Part shown: positions 1 to 7,087 of the stretch, piece by piece
Numbering within the stretch: position 1 is the first letter of the stretch
Layout of the letters: every line of letters starts with the position of its first letter
Assembly: GCA_023417285.1 (NCBI GenBank)
Contig: JAEZFR010000129.1
Span: forward strand, 1 to 18,965
From: Bacillota bacterium
GTDB lineage: Bacteria; Bacillota; Clostridia; Acetivibrionales; DSM-1351
Direction: 5' to 3'
Length of the DNA: 18,965 bases
Program-made: the position numbers and the translations under genes
Notes under the pieces: generated by a model
What the model was told of the DNA's origin: nothing
The model's input: only the letters and a program-made list of their open reading frames with translations
Databases searched by the model: none

Positions 1-1
1 T

Positions 2-1249
2 AAGTATACCTTTACAGACGATAGTAATGAGCTTAGAAAAAAATTAACAAGGATGAAAATAATAGCTACATCTTTACTTGTTTTTATGACGATAATATTT
101 ATTATCTTTAAACGTTATGAGGATAGAGGGCTACTGTTTTCGTCCATTGTTGCATTTGCAGAAGCATCTATGGTGGGGGCCTTGGCAGATTGGTTCGCTG
201 TTGTTGCGCTTTTTAAATATCCAATGGGCCTTAAGTTTATCCCTCATACAGCAATAATTCTTAACAACAAAAATAGAATTGCCGGTGCGCTTTCAAATTT
301 TGTGGTATCAAATTTCTTCACTGCCCAAAACATCAGAGCAAAGCTTGAAAAGATGAGCGCCTCATCAAAAATTGCTACATATCTTGAGCAAAATAAAGAT
401 CAGGTCTGCAATACTATTGGACAGAGGATGCCTGATTTACTGAATATTGTAATACCTGATAATAAGTTAATTGATATAACAGAAAAATTGGTGCAAGAAA
501 AGTTAGAAAACATTAAACTATATCCTACTTTGTCGGGGGTGCTAGAACAAGTTACGCACTCTGGCTATCATGTTACCTTTGTAAAAGAAATACTTTCCTC
601 CATTTCTGAATATATTTCTAATAACAAAGAAAAAACTATTGCTATTATTGGGGACATCAACAAAGCACTTGCGCTTCCTTTTATTGGTGATTTAGTGCAC
701 AAAAAAATATTGGAATTTCTATCTAGGCAAATAAACGAGATGGGCAAAGACCCTTCCGTTGAAGTAAATAGGCTATTAAATAATGTTCTTCCAAAGGTGT
801 TTTCGGACATGAAGAGTTCGGACGAAGTAATAAATAAAGGCGAATTGCTCAAAGCGGATATTATGGAATCAGAGGCATATAGAGATGTTATGAAAAGATT
901 GGAGCAATACGTTGTCAGCATCAAGCATAATTACCTTCAAGAAGAACAGTTTATTGCGGAAAAAGCAAATTATATAATTAACTCTTTAGTTGATAAAATT
1001 CAAAATGATAATGATGTAAGGCAGAAGCTTGACACCATAATAAATAATGCAGTAGTGGGCATTGTTGAATCATATGGTGAAAAGGTGGGTGCCCTTATCT
1101 ATGACACTATGGATAAATGGCAGGCGGACGATATGGTGCAAAAGCTTGAAACTCAGGTGGGGGCAGATTTACAGTATATTCGTATAAATGGTACGGTAAT
1201 AGGCGGGCTTGCAGGGCTTTGCATTCATCTTATATCATACTGGCTGTGA
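2..1249 (+). CDS. DUF445 family membrane protein, 5' end outside the window
   Basis: DUF445 (YjiN-like) proteins are membrane-anchored proteins of unknown biochemical role. The frame stays open from base 2 through the ATG at 53, and the residues before that ATG (ending E-L-R-K-K-L-T-R) resemble the charged N-terminal stretch that precedes the first helix in this family. The true start is therefore probably upstream of the window, and the ATG at 53 has no well-spaced ribosome site. From the ATG at 53 the visible order is a hydrophobic helix (about residues 2-19), the conserved block with A-D-W-F-A-V-V-A-L-F followed by I-P-H-T-A-I-I, a long charged and probably helical middle, and a C-terminal hydrophobic helix (about 378-398). 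The stop lies 88 bases before the CDF transporter on the same strand, so co-transcription is possible. The family call is firm; the function is not known. Confidence 0.85.
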   Translation, partial: KYTFTDDSNELRKKLTRMKIIATSLLVFMTIIFIIFKRYEDRGLLFSSIVAFAEASMVGALADWFAVVALFKYPMGLKFIPHTAIILNNKNRIAGALSNFVVSNFFTAQNIRAKLEKMSASSKIATYLEQNKDQVCNTIGQRMPDLLNIVIPDNKLIDITEKLVQEKLENIKLYPTLSGVLEQVTHSGYHVTFVKEILSSISEYISNNKEKTIAIIGDINKALALPFIGDLVHKKILEFLSRQINEMGKDPSVEVNRLLNNVLPKVFSDMKSSDEVINKGELLKADIMESEAYRDVMKRLEQYVVSIKHNYLQEEQFIAEKANYIINSLVDKIQNDNDVRQKLDTIINNAVVGIVESYGEKVGALIYDTMDKWQADDMVQKLETQVGADLQYIRINGTVIGGLAGLCIHLISYWL

Positions 1250-1290
1250 TACAATACAAAGCCGTGAGTATAAATAAAATGATTATTGTG

Positions 1291-1341
1291 GATAGTAGGA
1301 GGCAAAATGGCTATTTGTATAGATATTAGGAGGCAAAATGG
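1291..1341 (+). repeat. Tandem duplication of a ribosome site plus start codon, with a 12-codon leader ORF
   Basis: A 20-base module, GATAGTAGGAGGCAAAATGG, at 1291-1310 recurs at 1322-1341 with one mismatch, a 31-base period. Each copy carries AGGAGG and an ATG at good spacing. The upstream ATG (1307) opens a 12-codon ORF ending at TAG 1343-1345, just past the ATG (1338) of the transporter in another frame. Both starts look usable, so the leader could couple translation to the transporter gene. A neutral duplication is equally possible. Confidence 0.6.
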
Positions 1342-2195
1342 ATAGGTTTAAGGAAACTAAATTAGTTGCTATGCTTGGCATTGGCGCTAACATTCTGCTT
1401 TTAATTATTAAACTCTCAGCTGGCTTCTTGAGTCGAAGCCAAGCCATGATAGCAGATGGATTTAATAGTGCAGGAGATGTTTTTGCTTCTGTAATGACTT
1501 ATATAGGAAACAGTATTGCGAGTAAACCCGATGATAAAGATCACCCATATGGCCATGGAAAGGCCGAATATATTTTCTCAATGATAATAAGCCTTTCTCT
1601 TTTGCTAGTGTCAATTACCATATTTAAGAGCTCGTTATCTTCAATAATAAACAAAGAAAGCTTTACTATGTCGTGGTTTTTAATAGCAGTAGCTATTATA
1701 ACAATTATCTCAAAACTCTCTCTTTATATCTATACGCATAGAATAGGCAAGAAGATAAATAATTTACTTGTGATAGCAAACTCCGAAGATCATAGGAATG
1801 ATGTATTTGTTACTAGTGGAACATTGTTTGGAATACTAATGGGGTATTTGGGTTTCAATTGGGTAGATGGAGCTGTGGGAATAGCAATATCACTGTGGAT
1901 ATTTTATACTGGCATTAAGATTTTTTACAGTGCATTTAAAGTGCTTATGGACACAAATATTGATGTGGACCTTGCAAACAAAATTACAGGGATAATAACC
2001 TGTATTAACGGGGTAGACCATATTGACAGCATAAACGCAAAACCTGTTGGGGTTGGCTATATTATTATAATAAAGGTTTCTGTAGATGGTGAAATGTCAG
2101 TAAATGATGCCCACGGTATAGCTGCCTGCATAAAGGAAGAAGTAAAGCATGTCAGCTGTGTAAAGGATGTAATAGTTCATATAAACCCCGCATAA
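1338..2195 (+). CDS. Cation diffusion facilitator transporter, manganese-type signature
   Basis: This 285-residue protein is a CDF-family divalent-cation/proton antiporter of the cytoplasmic membrane, with about six hydrophobic segments in the first 200 residues and a C-terminal cytoplasmic ferredoxin-like domain (about 205-285). Hallmarks are A-D-G-F-N-S-A-G-D in helix 2 (about 39-47) and H-P-Y-G-H-G-K-A-E after it (69-77). The transport-site positions read N43-x-x-x-D47 in helix 2 and D151-x-x-x-D155 in helix 5. In this family that N-D-D-D arrangement is associated with manganese exporters of the MntE type, while zinc CDFs usually carry histidine. Manganese efflux is therefore the best guess, from motifs alone. 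AGGAGG sits 7 bases before the ATG. A terminator-like hairpin follows at 2291-2334. Confidence 0.88.
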   Translation: MDRFKETKLVAMLGIGANILLLIIKLSAGFLSRSQAMIADGFNSAGDVFASVMTYIGNSIASKPDDKDHPYGHGKAEYIFSMIISLSLLLVSITIFKSSLSSIINKESFTMSWFLIAVAIITIISKLSLYIYTHRIGKKINNLLVIANSEDHRNDVFVTSGTLFGILMGYLGFNWVDGAVGIAISLWIFYTGIKIFYSAFKVLMDTNIDVDLANKITGIITCINGVDHIDSINAKPVGVGYIIIIKVSVDGEMSVNDAHGIAACIKEEVKHVSCVKDVIVHINPA

Positions 2196-2290
2196 TTATG
2201 ACACTGTATAATAAAATTTGGCAGTACTCACTGGTTAGTGCCGTAGAGCTTTTAGTAAAGGCTCAATTGATGGCGATAGCACATAGTAGG

Positions 2291-2334
2291 TTAAACTATC
2301 CAATATTCCAATATATTGGTTTTAAAGTTTTTTG
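2291..2334 (+). terminator. Probable terminator after the CDF gene
   Basis: The stem CCAATAT (2300-2306) pairs perfectly with ATATTGG (2313-2319). The flanks TTAAA and TTTAA extend the pairing, and a T-rich run (2328-2333) follows. It separates the CDF gene from the rubrerythrin promoter. Confidence 0.6.
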
Positions 2335-2335
2335 T

Positions 2336-2366
2336 TTCGACTCTTCCACTTGTGGGAATATATAAT
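2336..2366 (+). promoter_or_regulatory. Rubrerythrin promoter with a palindrome in the spacer
   Basis: A perfect -10 box, TATAAT, lies at 2361-2366. The -35 is poor (TTCGAC at 2336-2341). Between them lies an imperfect palindrome, TTCCACTTGTGGGAA (2344-2358), placed where a repressor or activator could act. It does not resemble a PerR box. The transcript would have a leader of about 80 bases containing TGACAAT/ATTGTCA arms. AGGAGG precedes the ATG at 2452 by 11 bases. Confidence 0.5.
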
Positions 2367-2451
2367 GTCGTGACAATCAAAAAAGATATAAGCTTAGAAT
2401 ATAAATTGTCAAAATAAAATAAAGCTAAAAAATCAGGAGGATTAAAGATCT

Positions 2452-3000
2452 ATGAAAAAATTTGTATGTTCAATTTGTGGTTATGTTCACGAGGGAATGG
2501 AAGCTCCAGACTTCTGCCCACAATGTAAGGCACCAAAAGCAAAGTTTGTAGAGCAAAGCACTACTTCAGTTGCTTGGGCTGATGAGCACAGAATCGGCGT
2601 TGCTAAGGACGTTGATCCTGAAATCGTTGAAGGATTAAGAGCTAATTTCATGGGAGAATGTACAGAAGTTGGTATGTACCTTGCTATGGCTAGACAGGCA
2701 GAACGTGAAGGATACCCAGAAATCGGTGCTTTCTACAAGCTAGCTGCTTGGGAAGAAGCAGAGCATGCTGCAAAGTTTGCTGAGTTATTAGGTGAAGTTG
2801 TATATCCAGATACAAAGAAGAATCTTCAATTGAGATTTGAAGCTGAAGCCGGAGCTTGCATGGGCAAGAAGGAACTTGCTACAAAGGCTAAGCAGTTGAA
2901 CCTCGATGCTATCCATGACACAGTACACGAAATGTGTAAGGACGAAGCAAGACACGGTGCAGGATTTAAGGGTCTTTTGGATAGATACTTTGGTAAATAA
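2452..3000 (+). CDS. rbr: Reverse rubrerythrin (NADH peroxidase component)
   Basis: This 182-residue cytoplasmic protein belongs to the rubrerythrins with the rubredoxin domain placed first, which in clostridia reduce hydrogen peroxide and oxygen with electrons from NADH via a reductase. The N-terminal rubredoxin-like zinc-ribbon has Cys6-x2-Cys9 and Cys22-x2-Cys25. The ferritin-like four-helix diiron domain follows, with ligand motifs E-C-T-E (about residue 70), E-E-A-E-H (about 102) and D-E-A-R-H (164-168). Codon use is visibly more selective than in neighbouring genes, as expected for a highly expressed protein. It has its own promoter and a perfect 14-bp-stem terminator. Its last 19 codons plus stop are repeated twice downstream, in the same orientation, at 4361-4417 and 12691-12747. 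The gene itself is intact. Confidence 0.95.
   Translation: MKKFVCSICGYVHEGMEAPDFCPQCKAPKAKFVEQSTTSVAWADEHRIGVAKDVDPEIVEGLRANFMGECTEVGMYLAMARQAEREGYPEIGAFYKLAAWEEAEHAAKFAELLGEVVYPDTKKNLQLRFEAEAGACMGKKELATKAKQLNLDAIHDTVHEMCKDEARHGAGFKGLLDRYFGK
2941..3000 (+). repeat. Rubrerythrin 3'-end repeat, copy 1 (inside the intact gene)
   Basis: This is the stretch of rbr from codon Asp164 to the stop. It shares its first 14 bases, GACGAAGCAAGACA, with copy 2. It shares the 17 bases GAAGCAAGACACGGTGC with copy 3. Differences further 3' are almost all synonymous. The stretch encodes the last diiron ligand motif and the C-terminal G-F-K-G-L-L-D-R-Y-F-G-K. Confidence 0.85.
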
Positions 3001-3008
3001 TAAAATTA

Positions 3009-3046
3009 GACCATATAAAATCGATTGATTTTATATGGTCTTTCTG
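3009..3046 (+). terminator. Rubrerythrin terminator
   Basis: A perfect 14-bp stem, GACCATATAAAATC (3009-3022) with its complement (3027-3040), has a GATT loop and is followed by TTTCTGCTT. It starts nine bases after the rbr stop and may also serve the convergent acetyltransferase gene. Confidence 0.85.
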
Positions 3047-3107
3047 CTTCTATTGGTAAGATGTAAATGTACGGACGGTGTTTGTCAAAATCCACTAGCA
3101 TCGTTTA

Positions 3108-4022
3108 CTAAATTGCTTGTAATTCAAAAGAGTACCTTGCATACTCTTTTACATGCCCTAATTTACCATATAGATGATTAGTCTTGTCATACGAGCCTCC
3201 AATAAAAGCTGTCATTATATTGTTCTCATGTAATCTTTTCATACAAGCCTTAAGAATCATTTGAGCATATCCTCTATTATAAAAGTCAGAGTGAGTGCAA
3301 ACCCTTTCGATTTCAGCGGTATTATTTTCATAATCGATGAAGGCTTCACAACCAGATATATGTCTACCATCATTATTTACTAACACAAAGTCGAACTTTG
3401 CATTATAAATAGGACTTTGCCTTGTATATTCTCTAATCTGCAAATCTATTTCATGACTATAAGACTTTGGCCAAGCATTAGTCCTTAGATTAGCTTGTTG
3501 TTCATAATCACAATTCTCAAACATGCTTTGGAAGGATACAGACGAATCTTCAATAGTAAAATCTTTGTATAAGCTTGTAATAAACACTCGTGTCATCTCA
3601 AGGCTATTACTTTTTTTATATCCAGCATCTTCAAGGAATCTAATATGTTCTGTTTGAGTCTGTAATGCCGATGTAACTAATTTATCGTATTTATTTCCCC
3701 ATTCTGTTTTAACCCAGTTTAGCAATTCTGGATATAAATATGAATATTGATTTTTTAGAAATATTGTAAATTCATTATCAAACTCTTCTGAAATTACAAA
3801 CCCAATAAGGTTATGGAAATAATCAAACCATAAATGGGCAGCTTGATTGAAATTATTAGGAAAGTGCCTTTTAAAATTTGAAAGATTATATTTCCAATCA
3901 ACAATACGTCCAATATGCCAAACAAAAAATTCCTTCTTAAATGAGTTATCTTGAACAATGAATTTACATAAATTTTCAAAGTCTTTACTTTCATAAATGT
4001 AATTACGGTGATATGTTTTCAT
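3108..4022 (-). CDS. GNAT-family N-acetyltransferase with an extra N-terminal domain
   Basis: The C-terminal 110 or so residues of this 304-residue protein have GNAT features: a strand ending in E-I-E-R-V, the acetyl-CoA pyrophosphate-binding segment V-C-T-H-S-D-F-Y-N-R-G-Y-A (R/Q-x-x-G-x-G/A type) leading into a helix, and G-G-S-Y-D-K-T-N-H-L-Y-G-K-L-G near the end. The first 190 residues are not recognised and may be a second, degenerate acetyltransferase fold, as in many two-domain GNATs. The substrate is unknown. The start is chosen on ATTTGGAGGT just before the ATG at 4022. A weak promoter (TTAACA, 18 bases, GATACT) lies close upstream. It is the only recognisable gene between rbr 3'-end copies 1 and 2, and it runs against rbr. 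Confidence 0.8.
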   Translation of the reverse strand: MKTYHRNYIYESKDFENLCKFIVQDNSFKKEFFVWHIGRIVDWKYNLSNFKRHFPNNFNQAAHLWFDYFHNLIGFVISEEFDNEFTIFLKNQYSYLYPELLNWVKTEWGNKYDKLVTSALQTQTEHIRFLEDAGYKKSNSLEMTRVFITSLYKDFTIEDSSVSFQSMFENCDYEQQANLRTNAWPKSYSHEIDLQIREYTRQSPIYNAKFDFVLVNNDGRHISGCEAFIDYENNTAEIERVCTHSDFYNRGYAQMILKACMKRLHENNIMTAFIGGSYDKTNHLYGKLGHVKEYARYSFELQAI

Positions 4023-4175
4023 TGCGTACCTCCAAATAGTATCTATTTACTCGATAGAGTATGTTAACAATTATAAGTCTTCTGGAAAATAAAAGATATG
4101 TATAGAATGATTATGAATTGTTTTATGCACAAAAGCTCATCAGATGATGGTTATGGCAAACTTTTCACAAGTTAG

Positions 4176-4325
4176 AAAGAGCAACAGTATTTAAAGTCTA
4201 TGGTCAATTCCACTGAGGATGTTGCTAAACAACAGTCTAGAGTAACTGTATTGCCTATACTGCCGGAATTTGAGGGAAAAACAGAGTATTGTTGTTGTGT
4301 AAAATACTGTGTATTTCAAATTTAG
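4176..4325 (+). pseudogene. Possible relic of a large serine recombinase N-terminus
   Basis: No gene is recognised between 4023 and 4360 apart from this short open frame, which lacks a credible start. It reads S-R-V-T-V-L-P-I-L-P-E-F-E-G-K-T-E-Y-C-C-C-V and then ends at TAG (4323-4325). Large serine recombinases of clostridial mobile elements often begin with a V-T-V-I-P-type strand followed by a linker and an A-A-Y-C-R-V-S catalytic motif. The resemblance stops where the catalytic motif would be. The match is short and could be chance. It matters only because it sits immediately beside a repeat that looks like an integration boundary. Confidence 0.2.
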
Positions 4326-4360
4326 AAACCTGTGACCCTTATAAATAGGACAACACTTGT

Positions 4361-4417
4361 GACGAAGCAAGACATGGAGCAGGCTTCAAGGGTCTTTTGG
4401 ACAGATATTTTAAATAA
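4361..4417 (+). pseudogene. Orphan rubrerythrin 3' end, repeat copy 2
   Basis: Nineteen codons, D-E-A-R-H-G-A-G-F-K-G-L-L-D-R-Y-F-K then stop, match the rbr C-terminus but lack the penultimate glycine codon. Six synonymous differences from copy 1 are spread over the match. Similarity begins abruptly at base 4361; the bases before it do not encode rubrerythrin. A strong terminator follows, so this copy looks like a genuine gene end separated from its front. Confidence 0.85.
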
Positions 4418-4435
4418 GCAGAATCAAGCATTTAA

Positions 4436-4468
4436 GGATGTTGGTGTAAACAACCAACATCCTTTTTT
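4436..4468 (+). terminator. Terminator following rbr 3'-end copy 2
   Basis: The stem GGATGTTGG (4436-4444) pairs perfectly with CCAACATCC (4454-4462) around a nine-base loop, and six T follow. It ends no intact gene today, which supports the view that a full rubrerythrin gene once read into it. From here to 4548 nothing further was recognised. Confidence 0.85.
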
Positions 4469-4548
4469 ATGCAATAGCGGCAAAAAGGTTCAAACACGTA
4501 GAAGTTAATGCGAGTTTAATTATCTAAACAGTAAAATAAGGAATCCTC

Positions 4549-4577
4549 TTGACGATATAATGGAATAATAATACAAT
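4549..4577 (+). promoter_or_regulatory. Sigma-A type promoter for the DUF2262 gene, with a structured leader
   Basis: TTGACG (4549-4554), a 17-base spacer and TACAAT (4572-4577) make a good vegetative promoter. The transcript would carry a leader of about 210 bases before the ATG at 4795. That leader contains a perfect TTGCATA/TATGCAA hairpin and an imperfect GAA-CCC/GGG-TTC hairpin near 4670-4695. I do not recognise a known riboswitch class in it. Confidence 0.6.
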
Positions 4578-4794
4578 TTCTTTATAAATTGCATACGTGA
4601 ACCATATTTATCTATGCAACTGGATGAAGTTACATATACGAACATAATCGGCACGAAGGCAGTAGTTAGACGAAAGCCCCTTTACGGGACGTTCTTTGGA
4701 GACTTTTTATTTAGCAGGTTTTGATTGCACAGAAGGTACGATGCTTTGTATATTGTTAATGTATAATAACATGAAAGGGGTAGGTCTTGTACTT

Positions 4795-5730
4795 ATGATT
4801 TATTATGACTCTAGTGATGTTTCTAAATTGCTACAACGAGCTCTAAAAGGGGACAAAGATGCAAGAATAGAAATAAGTTCGATAAAAGTCCCATTTGCAG
4901 TTTCAAAGGATTATTCAATATTAATTATCGCACAAGATAAACATGCATTTATTGACTCAAAAGGAGAAGTACATGTTTTAAATTCTGAACCCAAAGCTGA
5001 TGGTTTTAAAAAACAAATGGCCGATGTTTATCAGAGTGACTCGAAATGTACATCATGGTTTAACTTTCAATTACCTGAAAAGTTTATTGTTACTGAAATG
5101 AAATTTGAGGACGACAAATTTAGCTTTATATCCTCTGAAAATCAGGTAGTATCTGGTGATATAAATCAAATAAACAGAGCAACGATGAAATTGGCATTTT
5201 CAACTAAACCGTTAACAGAAACTGAAATTGAAAAGTGTTTTTTTAACATACCAGACTTAGCTATAACACAGACTAAACAAAAGAAAACGACAAAGCAGAA
5301 TTATGAGATAACTGATGAAATTATAGGACTGCTTCACTTTAATGAGCAGCTCCAAGGCTATTATGGAGAGTACAAAACAGCAAGCCTTTCTTTTAAAGTA
5401 TTCATTGACACGGACAGTCGCAAAAAAACTATTCAAGTTTTATCTTTTGTACATAAAGTAATCTCGGAATTTAAGACATTTGATGAAAGTGCAAGAAATT
5501 TTGCTGCAGAAGAATTGCTTGCACTAAAAAACGATGCTTGGTTAGATGAGGGAGAAGCCATCGTTTTGAAGGGGGATTTTATTTCTAAAATGTTGATTGA
5601 AAGTATTACTTTTGAAGGAAATAAACAATTTCAAATCTGCTACAATGATGGCGAATTATTCTGGGGCCATAGTATTATAGTTGGTTTCAATAAAAAAGGA
5701 ATGCCAAATAAAGCAGAAATATACGGATAA
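4795..5730 (+). CDS. DUF2262-type protein of unknown function
   Basis: The frame is open from 4696, but the first 33 residues lack a ribosome site and look non-coding. The ATG at 4795, preceded by GAAAGGGG about 14 bases upstream, gives a 311-residue protein starting M-I-Y-Y-D-S-S-D-V; the ATG at 4771 is an alternative. There is no signal peptide or membrane helix, so it is probably cytoplasmic. The C-terminal part, with Y-N-D-G-E-L-F-W-G-H-S-I-I-V (about residues 282-295), resembles the DUF2262 domain, a bacterial domain without an assigned activity. The N-terminal half is not recognised; it contains a lysine/threonine-rich linker (Q-K-K-T-T-K-Q) about residue 195. It has its own promoter and is convergent with the MFS gene. 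Confidence 0.6.
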   Translation: MIYYDSSDVSKLLQRALKGDKDARIEISSIKVPFAVSKDYSILIIAQDKHAFIDSKGEVHVLNSEPKADGFKKQMADVYQSDSKCTSWFNFQLPEKFIVTEMKFEDDKFSFISSENQVVSGDINQINRATMKLAFSTKPLTETEIEKCFFNIPDLAITQTKQKKTTKQNYEITDEIIGLLHFNEQLQGYYGEYKTASLSFKVFIDTDSRKKTIQVLSFVHKVISEFKTFDESARNFAAEELLALKNDAWLDEGEAIVLKGDFISKMLIESITFEGNKQFQICYNDGELFWGHSIIVGFNKKGMPNKAEIYG

Positions 5731-5751
5731 AAAATTAGAACTTGATAAGAT

Positions 5752-5794
5752 GGGACGGTTCTGATTCCAAACAAGGAAGCACAAGAACCGTTCA
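5752..5794. terminator. Bidirectional hairpin between convergent genes
   Basis: ACGGTTCT (5755-5762) pairs perfectly with AGAACCGT (5784-5791). An inner TTCC/GGAA stem surrounds a loop. It lies in the 81-base gap between the DUF2262 gene and the end of the MFS gene and could terminate both. The arms GGGACGGTTCT/AGAACCGT also resemble a dispersed palindromic repeat common in Firmicutes genomes. Confidence 0.5.
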
Positions 5795-5811
5795 CTTGCT
5801 TTCTAAGCATT

Positions 5812-7026
5812 TTATTCAGTGGATTTACCAGCTCTAAATAAGGCTTTGTTGCTTATAAGAAAAAAGCTCTGTGAAAAGAGTAGAATACCGGTTACAATAA
5901 GTAACCATTCTATTTTTATTATATCGGACAATGGCCCAAATATAAGCATTCCCAATGGCATCATGGAACTCGATATCATACCAAAAACCCCAAATACCCT
6001 GCCTAAAAAATCTCCTTCGACCTTTTCCTGCAATAAAACGGTTGAAGGTGTATTAAAGAACGGCAAAGAAACTCCGATTATTCCTAGGAAAACTAAATAT
6101 AGCCAAAAGTTAGGAGTCACTCCAAGCGCAAAGGTACAAGCTCCAATAATAAAACTTGAAACTGTCATTGTATAAATCCTGTTTTTAAAGCCTTCCCAAG
6201 AAGCCAAAATGATTCCGCCTATTACCATCCCGCATGAAAACGCTATTTCAACTACTGTCAGCCGCCAAACATCATTACCAAAACTTCGAACAACCTGTAA
6301 TGGCGTTAAAAATGCTACAGGTGCAGCTAAAAAAAAGAAAAATGCACAGAACAAAAAGAATTGCTTAACATATTTATGCTTTTTTATGTAAATGAAGCCC
6401 AAACGTAAATCGGCAAAATAACTCAATGTTTGCTTTTCTAATGCTTTTGCATGAATTGGTACTTTTAAAAACAAAAGTAGGGTACAAACCGCTATTGCTG
6501 CAGTGAAAACATCGATAAAGAATATGGTTTCAATGTTAGCCATAGAAAGCAATGCACCACTTAACATAGGAGATATCAGCATAATGACAGCCTGAATGGT
6601 TCCATTAGTAGCGTTCACTTTTGTAAGTTTATCTTCAGGCACAAGTTGTGGAAGGAAGGCTCCTACAGTCGGTATTTGTACTCCAGCTCCAAGTGCACGG
6701 ATAGCAGACATCAAAAAGAGTAACCAAATGCCATCAAAACCTAATAGAAAAACTATGGCTAAAACGAGTGTTGAAATAGCAATCATTGAATCAGAGAGAA
6801 TTATCAGAACTCTACGGTTATAGCGGTCAGCCCATACCCCTGCAAACGGAGATACAAAAAAGGTAGGTAGAAAGCCGCAAATGATCGATATGGTCAATAT
6901 AATTCCTGATTCTGATTTTAATGTAATATACCATATAATTGCATATTGAACCAGTGAAGATCCAAAAAGTGAAATAGTCTGACTGGTCAAAAATAATAAT
7001 AAATTCTTTTTATAATTTTCATTCAT
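5812..7026 (-). CDS. MFS drug/macrolide-type efflux transporter
   Basis: This 404-residue major facilitator protein has about 12 hydrophobic segments and resembles the MFS_3/MefA-like group of drug exporters in the cytoplasmic membrane. The start M-N-E-N-Y-K-K-N-L-L-L-F followed by Q-T-I-S-L-F-G-S-S-L is typical of that group. The loop between helices 2 and 3 carries the family signature G-V-W-A-D-R-Y-N-R-R (about 63-72). Proton-driven export of a drug-like compound is the expected role; the compound cannot be told from sequence. The gene begins 61 bases after the protease gene on the same strand, with GGACGGAG upstream of its ATG, so the two are probably one transcript read from the MerR-type promoter at 8348-8378. 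Confidence 0.88.
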   Translation of the reverse strand: MNENYKKNLLLFLTSQTISLFGSSLVQYAIIWYITLKSESGIILTISIICGFLPTFFVSPFAGVWADRYNRRVLIILSDSMIAISTLVLAIVFLLGFDGIWLLFLMSAIRALGAGVQIPTVGAFLPQLVPEDKLTKVNATNGTIQAVIMLISPMLSGALLSMANIETIFFIDVFTAAIAVCTLLLFLKVPIHAKALEKQTLSYFADLRLGFIYIKKHKYVKQFFLFCAFFFFLAAPVAFLTPLQVVRSFGNDVWRLTVVEIAFSCGMVIGGIILASWEGFKNRIYTMTVSSFIIGACTFALGVTPNFWLYLVFLGIIGVSLPFFNTPSTVLLQEKVEGDFLGRVFGVFGMISSSMMPLGMLIFGPLSDIIKIEWLLIVTGILLFSQSFFLISNKALFRAGKSTE

Positions 7027-7087
7027 ATCTTAATGACTCCGTCCTAAAACTTTAATAAAAAAATAGTATTATATTGTCTCTGATTCT

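Larger units (their letters stand above)
3001..4360. mobile_element. Inferred inserted segment A between rbr 3'-end copies 1 and 2
   Basis: These 1,360 bases lie between two directly repeated rbr 3' ends. They hold the terminator of rbr, one acetyltransferase gene on the opposite strand, and about 340 bases with no clear gene except a possible recombinase relic. The bracketing by repeats is seen in the sequence; that it is a mobile unit is inferred. No intact integrase or transposase is inside it. Confidence 0.4.

Noticed and set aside
568..924. Open frame of 118 residues on the minus strand inside the DUF445 gene
   Set aside because: It lies wholly inside a well-supported coding sequence on the other strand and has no family features.
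4640..4690. GTTAGAC and, further on, GCCTAAC near 12579, resembling integron attC core sites
   Set aside because: The matching partner core (RYYYAAC or GTTRRRY) is absent at attC-like distance in either place, the intervening bases do not fold as an attC, and GCCTAAC at 12579 lies within the RCC1 coding relic.
4696..4794. N-terminal extension of the DUF2262 gene from the ATG at 4696
   Set aside because: No ribosome site, residues unlike the rest of the protein, and it lies in a hairpin-rich leader; the ATG at 4795 is preferred.
5819..6823. Three plus-strand open frames across the MFS gene
   Set aside because: They are antisense shadows of a clear 12-helix transporter; their residue composition is not protein-like.
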